A DNA stretch of 64,000 bases from Platanthera guangdongensis. Its lineage: Eukaryota > Streptophyta > Magnoliopsida > Asparagales > Orchidaceae. Positions within the stretch are counted from its first letter, which is position 1; each line of letters starts with the position of its first letter. This document shows, one piece after another, positions 33,958 through 44,950 of this stretch. The translations under genes and the position numbers were made by a program. Below the pieces are notes generated by a model. That model was not told the origin of the DNA and did not search any database. It saw only the letters and a program-made list of their open reading frames with translations. The DNA is taken from NCBI GenBank assembly GCA_039583875.1, contig CM077167.1, positions 147,081,010 to 147,145,009 of the forward strand. Direction: 5' to 3'.

Positions 33958-35931
33958 GTGAGTTTCCTACCCTCTCCCTTGGTGATAGATCTATAGTTAC
34001 TTTCTTAGGCGAGACATCGACTCAAGAGAGTCTTGATGGAGAGGAGGAGTTTTCTAGGAAAGGCTATGCTAGGACTTGTGTCCTAGGTTTTAGATTTCTT
34101 CAACCACGCCCTTCTCCAATGTGATGATAGGGGATGGTTTCGTGAAGGGTGTTGGCCTCTTGAGGTTGAATAATGGTGGAAGAAATTCTGGAATGATTTG
34201 GGAAGATCGCCTTGAGGAGGAAGATGAACCGATGTCGTTCATTCCGCCTTAGGATGCGTGCAGAATTTGTATTCTGCGCACAGCGAACTTCGTGGCCATT
34301 GTTGGGTGTGCTATGACCAGATCTGGGCTTTCGGCTAAACACGAAAGTTGAAGCCCTTGAAAATACCTTTCCAACGAATGGTTGCACGACTTCAGGCGAA
34401 GTCTGTAGCCACAGGAAAGGCTAAATGAAAATGGTGTTCAATAAATCCTGCATGCAGAAATTGTGTTCTGTACGCAGCGGACTTCAAGTCCGATTTCAAA
34501 TAGGATAATGTCAAATATGGGTTGAGGTCTGAATATGAAAGTTGTAGACCACGGTAAGACCTTTCCAACGTGGGGTTACACGTCTTCACCGGATTCCTGT
34601 AGCTTCGGGAATCTCCGGTTGAATTTGATGCCCAGATTCAATTTGTACCTAAATTCTGGGCTTTGATGGAAGAAGGATTTGGTTTCGGTAGAATTAATAT
34701 TGCAAGATACTTGACTTGGATGAACCCTTAAGATTAATCATTTGTTGCATGATTGATGTAGCTTATTAATCATATTTCATATAATCAAATTATGAAGCAA
34801 TCTTATTTAAACGAATTGACTTGATAGGAATTGAAAAATTGATAATTGTGCACTTCATGTTTATATTATGACATTATCAAATGGAAAGTGTGATAGATCT
34901 TTATATGCGCATCATGTTTATGTTACGTTGTCATCATTTGAAAAGTCATATAGATGAATAAATTATGGCCATGGGTAAGGTTGACTAATGGAATGAGTTT
35001 AGTAGTCCAATACTTAGAGCGTCGTCTCCCTACGGATAGTATTGTGAAGGGATGTAAGTGCGGTGTTGACCGTCACTTGTTTTGGTTGTGTTGAGATAAG
35101 GTATGGATGGATGGTTGGGTTGTGTCCTCGTGCTTACTTTCGAGGCCCCTTCCATGTTGTGTTGATGTGGTATTTGCATGTGGTGTGAGTCGACACGCGG
35201 TGTCGTAATCCTGGGTTAAGGATAGTGTGGCAGGTCTACGGGCTCGCTAGTCGTCACACCGACGGGAGTCGACAGTTAGACTTTGGGCGGTTGGGCTTGG
35301 CCCTCGGTGTTCACGTCCCGGGGCTCCTTACGTGCCAGGTGAACGGTTGGGCTTGGTCCTCGTGCTCACTCTGAGGCTCCTTCCGGGTCACACAAGGTCA
35401 GTTCGGGGCTTGGTCCTCAGTGCACATCTACCCGAGGCTCCCGCTGGGCCATAGTACGCATGGGCTCCGCTATTGTGTTCTTAGCGTTGAGGCGTACGGA
35501 GGCCTATGTGAAGTAGTGTGGATACCCGCCTAGTAGTAGAAGTGCTCGTTCTACTGTCACCGCCTGGCCACGGCGGCTGATGCCTGAGAGGTTAGCTACC
35601 TGCTCGAAAAGTGGGAACTATAGTCTGTGTTGACATAGCAGTTGCATGTGTGTGATCATGGGTGAGTCATTGCATAGCATACATAGCATACATAGCATTT
35701 CATATCATTTCACAACAAGATCCTCATCGTATAAGTTTGTGTGGGCACTCCTATACGATGAGTTACTTTATGTAACCCGATCCTTAACTTATAAGTTTGT
35801 ATGAGCATTCTTATAAGTTAAGTTACTTTCCTGCTGTTACTTATACTTGTTAGTTTATTGTAGCTCTAAAATAACTGGTGATTATGATACTGTTACTCAA
35901 CACTACTGTCACCTGCTTATACTTCTTTACT

Positions 35932-35933
<2 letters not shown>

Positions 35934-36026
<93 letters not shown>
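35934..36026. repeat. (TA)n microsatellite in 5' LTR of Tekay B
   Basis: About 46 uninterrupted TA units. Absent from the 3' LTR and from element C, so it expanded after insertion. It lies inside the predicted first intron. Confidence 0.97.
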
Positions 36027-36028
<2 letters not shown>

Positions 36029-36130
36029 CCCTTGTTCCTTCTCTCCGCCCGGTGCCGAGGAGTCGCCGGGGGAGCGGATGTGAAACCACTTAGTCGTTTC
36101 GACTAACGGTTGCTACGTCTTCCTTTTTAG

Positions 36131-36235
36131 GAGATCACGCCGCAGGTAGAGCAGCCGCAGACTACGCAGTAGGACAGCCAGGCCAGGACGATAGGGCCTG
36201 AAGTGACGGTGTCGTCGATACCGTCGGTTACTGAT
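36131..36235 (+). CDS. Predicted Gag exon 2 in LTR (Tekay B), with one stop
   Basis: Thirty-five codons after a strong acceptor: CTAAC at about 36102 and TCTTCCTTTTTAG ending at 36130. The exon is followed by donor GTTAGT at 36236. It begins EITPQVEQPQTTQ and has TAG at 36170-36172 where the other copies have CAG. Element C keeps it open in both LTRs (46160-46264 and 61791-61895, minus), same 105 nt and same phase 0. It would link to the gag body at 36736. In the 3' LTR of B the acceptor is lost to the SINE-like replacement. Confidence 0.55.
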
Positions 36236-36543
36236 GTTAGTATTTGATACTCTGATGTAGCCTGTTTGGGCAATGTTTAGCTGTACTCTGATATATTGTA
36301 GAAGCATGTTTTAGCTTCTCCTTTATTGATGTATCTGGACATTATACTTAGTGTGGATTTGACTTCTTGCTTATTATATTTGGTTGGGTTGGCATGTGCT
36401 ATTGATATTGTTGTAGCCGGCGGAATAGGCGTCTTGTGGTACAGGTTAGCCCGTGTGCTAATGCTACCGCAAGGCGGCTGTTCCGGGCATAAGACTCCCC
36501 CTTCGTGCCGTGTTTTGGGATCCGGGAGGAGGGGTCTTACAAA

Positions 36544-36553
36544 TGATATCAGA
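36544..36553 (+). promoter_or_regulatory. Primer binding site of Tekay B
   Basis: TGATATCAGA, one mismatch from TGGTATCAGA in elements A and C, two bases after the LTR. Confidence 0.75.
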
Positions 36554-36735
36554 TTGCCGCAATCCTCAAATAAGAAGTCATTCAACAATGGTGCCACTCC
36601 CGTTTGGTTAGTCAGTTTGGGGACAAACTGACTTAGCGGAAGCAGTGGTGTGCCCATATGTAATTCACATTAAGTTTGTCCAACTTTGACCTTGAGTTTA
36701 GCCAACCTGACCACAAATTTATCGTGTACGTGAAG

Positions 36736-37861
36736 GTTCCACTGCAAGTTGAGCCGATGGGGGGTACTCCTACCCCTCCCATACCCACTCAGTTCCAACA
36801 GTCTGAGTTGGGGCAGACTCTCATCGCCATTCTTGATGATTTTAGGGCGCAGCAGCCCCCGGTGCAACAACAGGACCCGAGCTCCAACTAGTTGAGCACC
36901 TTCCGGGCTCTCTCCCCTCCCGCCTACCTTGGGATGGAGTCAGCTGTGCATACAGAGGAATGGCTAGACACAGTACAGGAGTTGTTGGCTGGTATCCGTT
37001 GCCCGGCCAATATGGCAGTGACATTGGTGGTGTCCGTCTTGGACTCACATGCTAAGAGGTGGTGGAAGTCCCTCATGGGCTCTACCTTCCAAGGCCGGAT
37101 CTACACAGAGATAAGTTGGAGTGAATTCTCAGGTGTTTTCTTGGAGCACTTTATCCCTACATCGGCCCGAGATGAGCTTGAGCAGAGGTTTCTTCTACTA
37201 AAGCAGGGATCAAAGTCGATTACGGAATACCAGCGGGAATTCCAACATCTCACAAGGTTTGCGGATTCTTACGAGTTGGATGACAGAGGTTATGCCAAGC
37301 GCTTCTACAAAGGGCTGCGAGATCCCCTAAGGCAGTCCCTTTTGTTTATAGCGGATGGTAGCTTGGCGGAGATCATTGATATGGCGAAAAGATTGGACGC
37401 GGACCACCTGGGATGTAGTAAGAGGCCTGCGGAGGACGTGATGGAAGTCGGCCCATGGAATAGAAGGAGGCGAGACTTCAGAGGAGGAAGAGGACATCAA
37501 AGAGGTGGAGGGCGTGTCCACCGAAACTATAGGGTGGAGCATCCGGTTCCGCAGCCGCCTGCGTTGCCTCCACCACCACAGCCTCATCAATTTCAACAAC
37601 CTGAAGGGCGTCGTGGTCTGCTGTGCTTCGAATGCAACCAACCGGGCCACATTCGACGTTACTGTCCGCAGTTATTTGGGAACGTCCCTCCCGCTCTCCC
37701 TCCTGCTCTCCCTCCTGCTCTCCCTCCAGCAGCCCCACGAGGACGGGGATATATGAGTGGTCGAGGACGGGGACCGACAAGAGGTAACCCTGGCCCTGCT
37801 AGGGATCAGGTGTACGCGCTTGACATGGCGCAGGAACGGAACCCCCAAGATGTGATTGCAG
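36736..37861 (+). pseudogene. Gag main exon, Tekay B, one nonsense codon
   Basis: Frame open from an AG at 36734-36735 (reads VPLQVEPMGGTP) to 37861. If intron 37862-37957 is retained it ends at TAA 37870-37872. TAG at 36889-36891 replaces a Trp codon that is intact in element C. The capsid block has TEEWLDTVQELL, AKRWWKSLMG, FSGVFLEHFIPTSARDELEQ and EYQREFQHLTRFADSYE (about 36950-37275). An Arg/Gly-rich segment precedes the CCHC knuckle CFECNQPGHIRRYC (about 37627-37668). A short tandem (CCTCCTGCTCTC)n gives Pro/Ala/Leu repeats at 37687-37730. Only the nonsense codon blocks full-length Gag. Confidence 0.85.
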
Positions 37862-37957
37862 GTATGATTTAATTAATTCACATATTTTTATGGTCTAACT
37901 TGAATTGTTTAAGACTTACGAGACACCTAGCAACAAGTTTTGTTTGTTGGTACTTAG
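37862..37957 (+). other. Predicted 96-nt intron between gag and protease (Tekay B)
   Basis: GTATGATTTAA at the donor, CTAAC branch-like sequence at about 37892, and TTGGTACTTAG at the acceptor. Gly codon split in phase 1. Removal joins DVIAG to [16 protein letters not shown] without a break. There is a single in-frame TAA at 37870. Confidence 0.72.
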
Positions 37958-40900
37958 GCACCGTGATTATTGGCGGGAAGACGGCCTATGTGCTGTTCGA
38001 TACCGGTGCCTCACACTCCTTTGTGTCTGAGGATTTCATAAAAGACGTGGAGGGTGTACAGTACTTTACCGGCATAGCCCGACGAGTACGCCTTCCGGAC
38101 GGCTCAGAGATGATCGCGACCGCCAAGTGCGAGTTGGAGTTATTTATTGATGGGAATGCCTTCGATACGCCGGCCATGGTTCTTAGTATGCCGGAGTTTG
38201 ACATCATTTTGGGCATGGCATGGCTGGACTGGCACTTCGCGAGGAACGACTGCGCAGAGAAGCGGATCTATTTGAGACATGGGGACTCTGACGTCATCTT
38301 CCAAGGTATTGGCTTCACGCCTCGCATGATGATATCTTCCGTCCAGGTTGTAAAAGCTCATATGAAGGGGGATGAGGTCTTCATGATCTGGTTCGAGTTG
38401 AAGGAAGAAGCTTTGGAATTAAAGGATGTACGTGTAGTGCGGGATTTTCCCGAGGTATTTCCTGATAAGCTACCAGGATTACCTCCGCATAGAGTGGTTG
38501 ACTTCCAGATTAATCTAGTACCAGGTGCCAAGCCTGTATCCAAGGCTCCGTACAGAATGGCCCCAAAAGAACTCGCGGTGTTTAGAGTTCAATTGCAAGA
38601 ACTAGTGGAGTCAGGGTTCGTTCGCCCCAGTTCATCACCCTGGGGAGCCCCTGTATTTTTCGTGAAGAAGAAGGATGGAACCCTGCGGTTGTGCATAGAT
38701 TATCGGGAACTCAATCGGTTGACGGTGCGGAACACTTATCCACTACCTCGGATCGACGAGTTGTTTGAACAACTAGTGGGAACACATTGGTTTTCTAAAC
38801 TGGATTTGCACTCTGGATACTATCAGTTGAGGATACAAGAAGGGGACATCCAGAAAACGGCCTTCAGTTCAAGATATGGTTTGTATGAGTTCACGGTAAT
38901 GCCGTTTGGGCTCACAAATGCCCCTTTAGCCTTCATGAGCCTGATGAACAAGGTGTTCGAACCGTATTTGGACATCTTCGTCATTATTTTTATCGACGAC
39001 ATCTTGGTCTACTCAAAGACGGAGGAGGAGCATGTCGAGCATCTAACCTTGGTGTTGAAGAAATTGAAGGAGCACGTCTTGTACGCCAAGTTTAGCAAGT
39101 GTGAATTCTGGCTTAAGGAGGTAGCTTTCTTGGGGCATGTGATCAGTGGGGCAGGATTAGCAGTGGATGCAGCAAAGGTACGGGTCGTGAAGGAGTGGTC
39201 GCCCTTGAAGTTGGCGGCCGATATACGAAGCTTTCTTGGACTTGCTGGCTACTACCGCAAGTTCGTGAAAGGATTTTCCAAGATTGCCCTTCCTCTTACC
39301 TCCTTGACGAAGAAGGGTGTGCCATTTGAGTGGACACCTCAATGTGAAGCGGCATTTCAAGAGCTGAAGGATAGGCATACCTCCGCCCCCATCCTTGCAC
39401 TTCCGTCGGGGAAGGAAGGATTTCAGGTTTACACGGACGCATCATATCAAGGGATTAGAGCGGTATTGATGCAGCACGGGCACGTAATCGCTTATGCTTC
39501 AAGGCAGTTAAAGAAACATGAAATCAACTACCCAGTTCATGATTTGGAGTTGGGAGCAGTGGTGTTCGCTTTGAAGGTCTGGAGGCATTATCTATATGGC
39601 GTCCACTGCGAGATCTTTTTTGATACAAAAACTTGAAGTATGTCCACACTCAGAAGGAGTTGAACCTGAGACAACGGCGGTGGTTGGAGTTTCTATGCGA
39701 CTATGAGTTCACCATGAACTACCACCCCGGGAAAGCAAACTTGGTAGCCGATGCATTGAGTAGAAAAGTGTCAGGCTCTAGCCCAGAGTCTCGATTGATG
39801 AGTATGGAGTTGGCTCAGATGATCGAGGAGATGGAAATTACTCTAGTATTCAAAGCTCCTTCGGCAGAGTATGCAGAGTATTTGACCAGCATGAGCATAG
39901 TTTGTGATATCCGGGACCGGATTCGGGTGGAACAAGGAATGGATGCGGCCTTGGCCCGGCAATCAAGGCAATTGAAGATGGGACCACCGATGAGTACACA
40001 CTAAAAGGCGACCTCGTTTATTTTCGTGGCCGGCTCTATATTCCCAACGGCGGCAAAATCCGGGAGGATATCTTGAGAGAGGCACATTGCTCTCAATATT
40101 CTGTACACCCAGGTATAGCCAAGATGTACGCCGGCTTACGGAAGGCCATGTGCTGGCCAGGAATGAAGAAGGATGTTCGTTACTATGTTACACATTGTCA
40201 AGCTTGTCAAAGGGTGAAGGCCGAGTGTAAGAGTCCCGGTGGTTTGTTGCAGTCGTTGCCCATCCCCGAATGGAAGTTCGAGGATATCTCCATGGACTTT
40301 GTCCATGGGATACCTCGCTCACGCTCCGGGAATGATTCGGTGTGGGTTATTGTAGATCGACTGACAAAGGTGGCCCGGTTTATTCCAATGAAGAAGAAAG
40401 CACACATGGATGTTTTGGTACGCCTCTTTGTGGAGCAGTTCGTACGGTATCATGGCGTGCCCAAGACAATTTTTTCGGATCGGGATGGTCGGTTTACTTC
40501 CAAGGAGTAGAAGGCGGTACAGACGTATTTGGGCTCGCGCCTAACCTTTAGTACTGCATTTCACCCTCAGACGGACGGGCAGTCTGAGCGGACCATCAGA
40601 ACACTGGAAGATTTATTGAGGTTATGTGTGCTGGACAGAGGAGAGCCATGGGAAAGGCACTTGCCACTAGTGGAATTCTCCTATAATAACAGCCATCAGG
40701 CGAGCATCGGCATGGCGCCCCATGAATCCCTTTACGGAAGAAGGTGCAGGACTCCCTTATCTTGGGTACAGGATGAAGATCCGAAGCCATTGGGAAATGA
40801 ATATATAGATGATACTGATGCGGCGGTCAGATTGATACGGGATCGCATGTTGGAGGCTCAAAGTCGGCAGACAAAGTACTATAATGCAAAGCACCAAATG

Positions 40901-41347
40901 GTGAAGTTCCAAGTGGGTGATAAAGTGTTCCTCAAGATTCGACCGATGCATGGAGTGTCGCGGGTGCGTGGTGTGAAAAAGCTCAGCCCAAGGTATGTTG
41001 GGCCTTATACTATACTGGAAAGGATTGGCCCGTTGACCTATCGGTTGGAGTTACCACCAAAACTAGAGAATCTCCACGCCGTGTTCTATGTGTCGTCGCT
41101 TCGAAAAGCACTGTTGCGGCCCGACCAATATATTTCCACTACTGATGGTGCAGTGGCGTCAGATAAGTCTGTGCGACTAGAGCCGGTACGGATTGTTGAC
41201 AGCGAGACAAGAACATTATGCCGCAAAAGTGTTCCCTTAGTGAAGGTGCTATGGTCGAATCATGGGAAGGAGGAGTACAAATGGGAGCCAATGGATTTGA
41301 TGCAACAACGCTACCCGGAGTTGTTTGCTCAAGGTAATTTTATTTAA
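37958..41347 (+). pseudogene. Tekay B pol: protease, RT, RNase H, integrase, chromodomain; broken
   Basis: Protease [13 protein letters not shown] is at about 37993-38031. RT has [12 protein letters not shown] (about 38692), [23 protein letters not shown] and the catalytic FIDDILVYS (about 38990-39015). RNase H starts VYTDASYQG (about 39427). A shift near 39620 damages the SDHKNLKY motif, and a second lies near 39957. Integrase has the HCSQYSVHPG...CQACQRVKAEC zinc finger (about 40084-40230), SMDFVHG, SDRDGRF, a TAG at 40508-40510 in place of Trp, and HPQTDGQSERTIRTLED. The C-terminus has YVGPYTIL and a chromodomain-like SVPLVKVLWSNHGKEEYKWEP, stop TAA 41345-41347. Not functional. Confidence 0.9.
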
Positions 41348-41435
41348 AAGCATGTGTTAATTTTCCTGTTATGCTTTTCTCCCCGAGCCCAAGCCTGATT
41401 TCGGGGACGAAATCTTTTATTTTGTTTATAGGATT

Positions 41436-44400
41436 TGTAACGTCCCGAATCGCACTAGACCCCTCATGCGTTTTTTTGAGTCAGGGGGGTTGACTTGAGT
41501 CCTGGGATGTGCAGGGAATTGGACTGCACTTGTGGAGGAGTGGAGAAATCAGTGTTGTGAAGGGACACGGGTAGAGACACGAGCGTGTCCCTACCCGTGT
41601 GCGTGTGTGTGTCGAGTTAAACTCGACGAATCGTGTTGAGATCGACGGGGTGTGTCGACAACATATGACACGGGTAGCGACACGGGCGTGTCCCTACCCG
41701 TATATGTCGAGTTACACTCGACGAGGCATGTCGAGATTGACGATCTGTGTCGAGATCATCGAAGTGTATGACACGGGTAGAGACACGGGCGTGTCCCTAC
41801 CCATGTGTGTTGAGTTGGACTCAACGAGGCGTGTCGAGATCGACGAACTCGTGTCGATCGACGAATTGTATGACACGGGTATAGACACCGGCGTGTCTCT
41901 ACCCGTGTTCCGTGTGTGTCGAGTTGAGTTCGTCGAGATGCAACCCGAGAAGGACACGACCAAGGATACGACCAGTAACACGGCCTTGTCATGTGGACAC
42001 GAGTAGGGACACGGGCGTGTCCCTACCCGTCTCAAGGATTGAATCGACACCGAAACCGTCGATGTCGTTTCGCTCAAGCGGGACACGGGCGTGTCCCTAC
42101 CCGTATCACTTTTTATATATAAGGGAAGAGAAAATCCTAGCCATTTTTCATGCTCATTCCATTCCCTATTTCCTGTGAGAACTCCTGGTGAGAGGGAAAA
42201 CTGCTGAAGCAAGTTCTACAGGATGAGATCCGCCGCCGCCGTGAAGGAGAAGATGCCGCCGAGGAGAACTACGCGATCCATGGCCGGGAATAGTGGTACT
42301 GCTGGAGCCAATGTGAGTTTCCTACCCTCTCCCTTGGTGCTAGATATATAGTTACTTTCTTAGGCGAGACATCGACTCAAGAGAGTCTTGATGGAGAGGA
42401 GGAGTTTTCTAGGAAAGGCCATGCTAGGACTTGTGTCCTAGGTTTTAGATTTCTTCAACCACGCCCTTCTCCAATGTGATGATAGGGGATGGTTTCATGA
42501 AGGGTGTTGGCCTATTGAGGTTGAATAAGGGTGGAGGAAATTCTGGAATGATTTGGGAAGATCGCCTTGAGGAGGAAGATGAACCGATGTCGTTCATTCC
42601 GCCTTAGGATGCGTGCAGAATTTGTATTCTGCGCGCAGCGAACTTCGTGACCATTGTTGTGTGTGATATGACCAGATTTGGGCTTTCGGCTAAACACGAA
42701 AGTTGAAGCCCTTGACAATACCTTTCCAACGAATGGTTGCACGACTTCAGGCGAAGTCTGTAGACACAGGAAAGTCTAAATGAAAATGGTGTTCAATAAA
42801 TCTTGCATGCAGAAATTGTGTTCTGTACGCAGCGGACTTCAAGTCCGATTGCAAATAGGATAATTTCAAATTTGGGTTGAGGTCTGAATACGAAAGTTGT
42901 ATACCACAGAAAGACCTTTCCAACGTGGGGTTACACGTCTTCACCGGATTCCTGTAGCTTCGGGAATCTCCGGTCGAAGTTGATGCCCAGATTCAATCTG
43001 TACCTAAATCCTGGGCTTTGATGGAAGAAGGATTTGGTTTCGGTAGAATTAATATTGCAAGATACTTGGCTTGGATGAACCTTTAAGATTAATCATTTGT
43101 TGCATGATTGATGTAGCTTATTAATCAGATTTCATATAATCAAATTGTGAAACAATCTTATTTAAACGAATTGACTTGATAGGAATTGAAAGATTGATAA
43201 TTGTGCACTTCATGTTCATATTATGACATTATCAAATGGAAATTGTGATAGATCTTTATATGCGCATCCTGTTTATGTTACGTTGTCATCATTTGGAAAG
43301 TCATATAGATGAATAAATTATGGTCATGGGTAAGGTTGACTAATGGAATGAGTTTAGTAGTCCAATACTTAGAGCGTCGTCTCCCTACGGGTAGTATTGT
43401 GAAGGGATGTAAGTGCGGTGTTGACCGTCACTTGTTTTGGTTGTGTTGAGATAAGGTATGGATGGATGTGTCCTCGTGCTTACTTCTGAGGCCCCTTCCA
43501 TGTTGTGTTGATGTGGTATTTGCATGTGGTGTGAGTCGACACGCGGTGTCGTAATCCTGGGTTAAGGATAGTGTGTCAGGTCTACGGGCTCGCCATTCGT
43601 CACACCGACGGGAGTCGACAGTTAGACTTTGGGCGGTTCGGCTTGGTCCTCGGTGTTCACGTCCCGGGGCTCCTTCCGTGCCAGGTGAACGGTTGGGCTT
43701 GGTCCTCGTGCTCACTCCGAGGCTCCTTCCGGGTCACACAAGGTCAGTTCGGGGCTTGGTCCTCGGTGCACATCTACCCGAGGCTCCCGCTGGGCCATAG
43801 TACGCATGGGCTCCGCTGTTGTGTTCTTAGCGTTGAGGCGTACGGAGGACTAGGTGAAGTAGTGTGGATACCCGCCTAGTAGTAGAAGTGCCCGTTCTAC
43901 TGTCACCGCCTGGCCACGACGGCTGATGCCTGAGAGGTTAGCTACCTGCTCGAAAAGTGGGAACTATAGTCTGTGTCGACATAGCAGTTGCATGTGTGTG
44001 ATCATGGGTGATTCATTGCATAGCATACATAGCATTTCATATCATTGCACAACAAGATGATGCAGGCGCGGCGTCACACCGGGACTGCACCCTGCCTGGC
44101 GTCACACCAGCCCAGAGTACCCAACATGGAGTCACACCATGTGGGCTTTAATCAGGGCACGCGGCCCATACACCCCAACCCTTCTCCGGTCCCACCACAG
44201 GAGCACAGCGGGTTATTGAGGCACGGGATCGAACCCGCAACCTCCTTGATAAATAGCTTTCAGGCAAGCTCTCATCAACCAACTGAGCCGCAGGTAGAGC
44301 AGCCGCAGACTACGCAGCAGGACAGCCAGACCAGGACGATAAGGCCTGAAGTGACGGTGCCGTCGATACCGTCGGTTACTGATGTTAGTATTTGATACTC

Positions 44401-44689
44401 TGATGTAGCCCGTTTGGGCAATGTTTAGCTGTACTCTGATATATTGTAGAAGCATGTTTTAGCTTCTCCTTTATTGATGTATCTGGATATTATACTTAGT
44501 GTGAATTTGACTTCTTGCTTATTATATTTGGTTGGGTTGGCATGTGCTATTGATATTGTTGTAGCCGGCGGAATAGGCGTCTTGTGATACAGATTAGCCC
44601 GTGTGCTAATGCTACCGCAAGGCGGCTGTTCCGGGCATAAGACTCCCCCTTCGTGCCGTGTTTTGGGATCCAGGAGGAGGGATCTTACA
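41436..44689 (+). repeat. 3' LTR of Tekay B
   Basis: Matches 33070-36541 but lacks the (TA)n tract. About 420 bp (equivalent to 35720-36137) is replaced by a 235-bp SINE-like segment. It ends GATCTTACA, followed by the TSD CGGCG. Confidence 0.92.
44057..44293 (-). mobile_element. tRNA-derived SINE-like segment within 3' LTR of Tekay B
   Basis: On the minus strand it starts GGCTCAGTTGGTTGATGAG (Pol III A-box-like), followed 45-50 bases later by GGGTTCGATCCCGTGCC (B-box). The two boxes sit as in a tRNA. A 160-bp body follows with three GGTGTGAC repeats. It replaces LTR sequence rather than being cleanly added, so either it inserted with a deletion or a later deletion removed adjacent DNA. I see no poly(A) tail or clear target duplication. 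Not a working tRNA: the folded cloverleaf is incomplete. Confidence 0.6.
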
Positions 44690-44694
44690 CGGCG

Positions 44695-44950
44695 ATCCCC
44701 GACCTCCTCCCACGGCGATCCCTGACCTCCTCCCGTGTGAACCCCAACCTCCTCCTCCCGCAGCAAAAACCCGGCCTCCTCCTCCTCCCGCAGCGAAAAC
44801 CCGGCCTCCTCCTCCTCCTGCGACCAAACCCGGACCTCCTCCTCCCGCGGTGAAACCCCAGCCTCCTACTCCTCCCGTAGTGAAAACCCCGCCTCCTCCT
44901 CCAGCGGTGAAACCCCGGCCTCTCCTCCAACGGCGAAACCCCGAGCTCCC
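44695..44950. repeat. GC-rich minisatellite, left arm continued
   Basis: About ten units of (G)CGGCGAAAACCCGGCCTCCTCCTCC. Its complementary counterpart is in the right arm at 45285-45560. It gives long Pro/Arg-rich open frames with no protein family resemblance. Confidence 0.75.

Larger units (their letters stand above)
33070..36541 (+). repeat. 5' LTR of Tekay B
   Basis: Contains the long-palindrome array (33195-33755), TATATAAG at 33760-33767, two predicted short coding exons (33898-33957 and 36131-36235), a (TA)n tract, and 3' terminal GGGGTCTTACA. The 3' copy is 41436-44689. Confidence 0.92.
33070..44689 (+). mobile_element. Tekay/Del-type Ty3/gypsy element B, full length
   Basis: 11,620 bp with LTRs 33070-36541 (3,472 bp) and 41436-44689 (3,254 bp), starting TGTAACGTCCCG and ending TCTTACA. 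The TSD CGGCG lies at 33065-33069 and 44690-44694. Gag, protease, RT, RNase H, integrase and a chromodomain-like tail are present, but gag and pol have nonsense and frameshift lesions. It is the same family as element C. The LTRs differ by a (TA)n expansion in the 5' copy and a SINE-like replacement in the 3' copy. Confidence 0.93.

Noticed and set aside
35847..36093. Open frames encoding Tyr-Ile repeats on both strands
   Set aside because: They are the (TA)n microsatellite read in frame, not proteins.
44213..44293. Functional tRNA gene on the minus strand
   Set aside because: A- and B-box are present but the acceptor and anticodon stems do not close, and a 160-bp tail follows; a SINE-like origin fits better.
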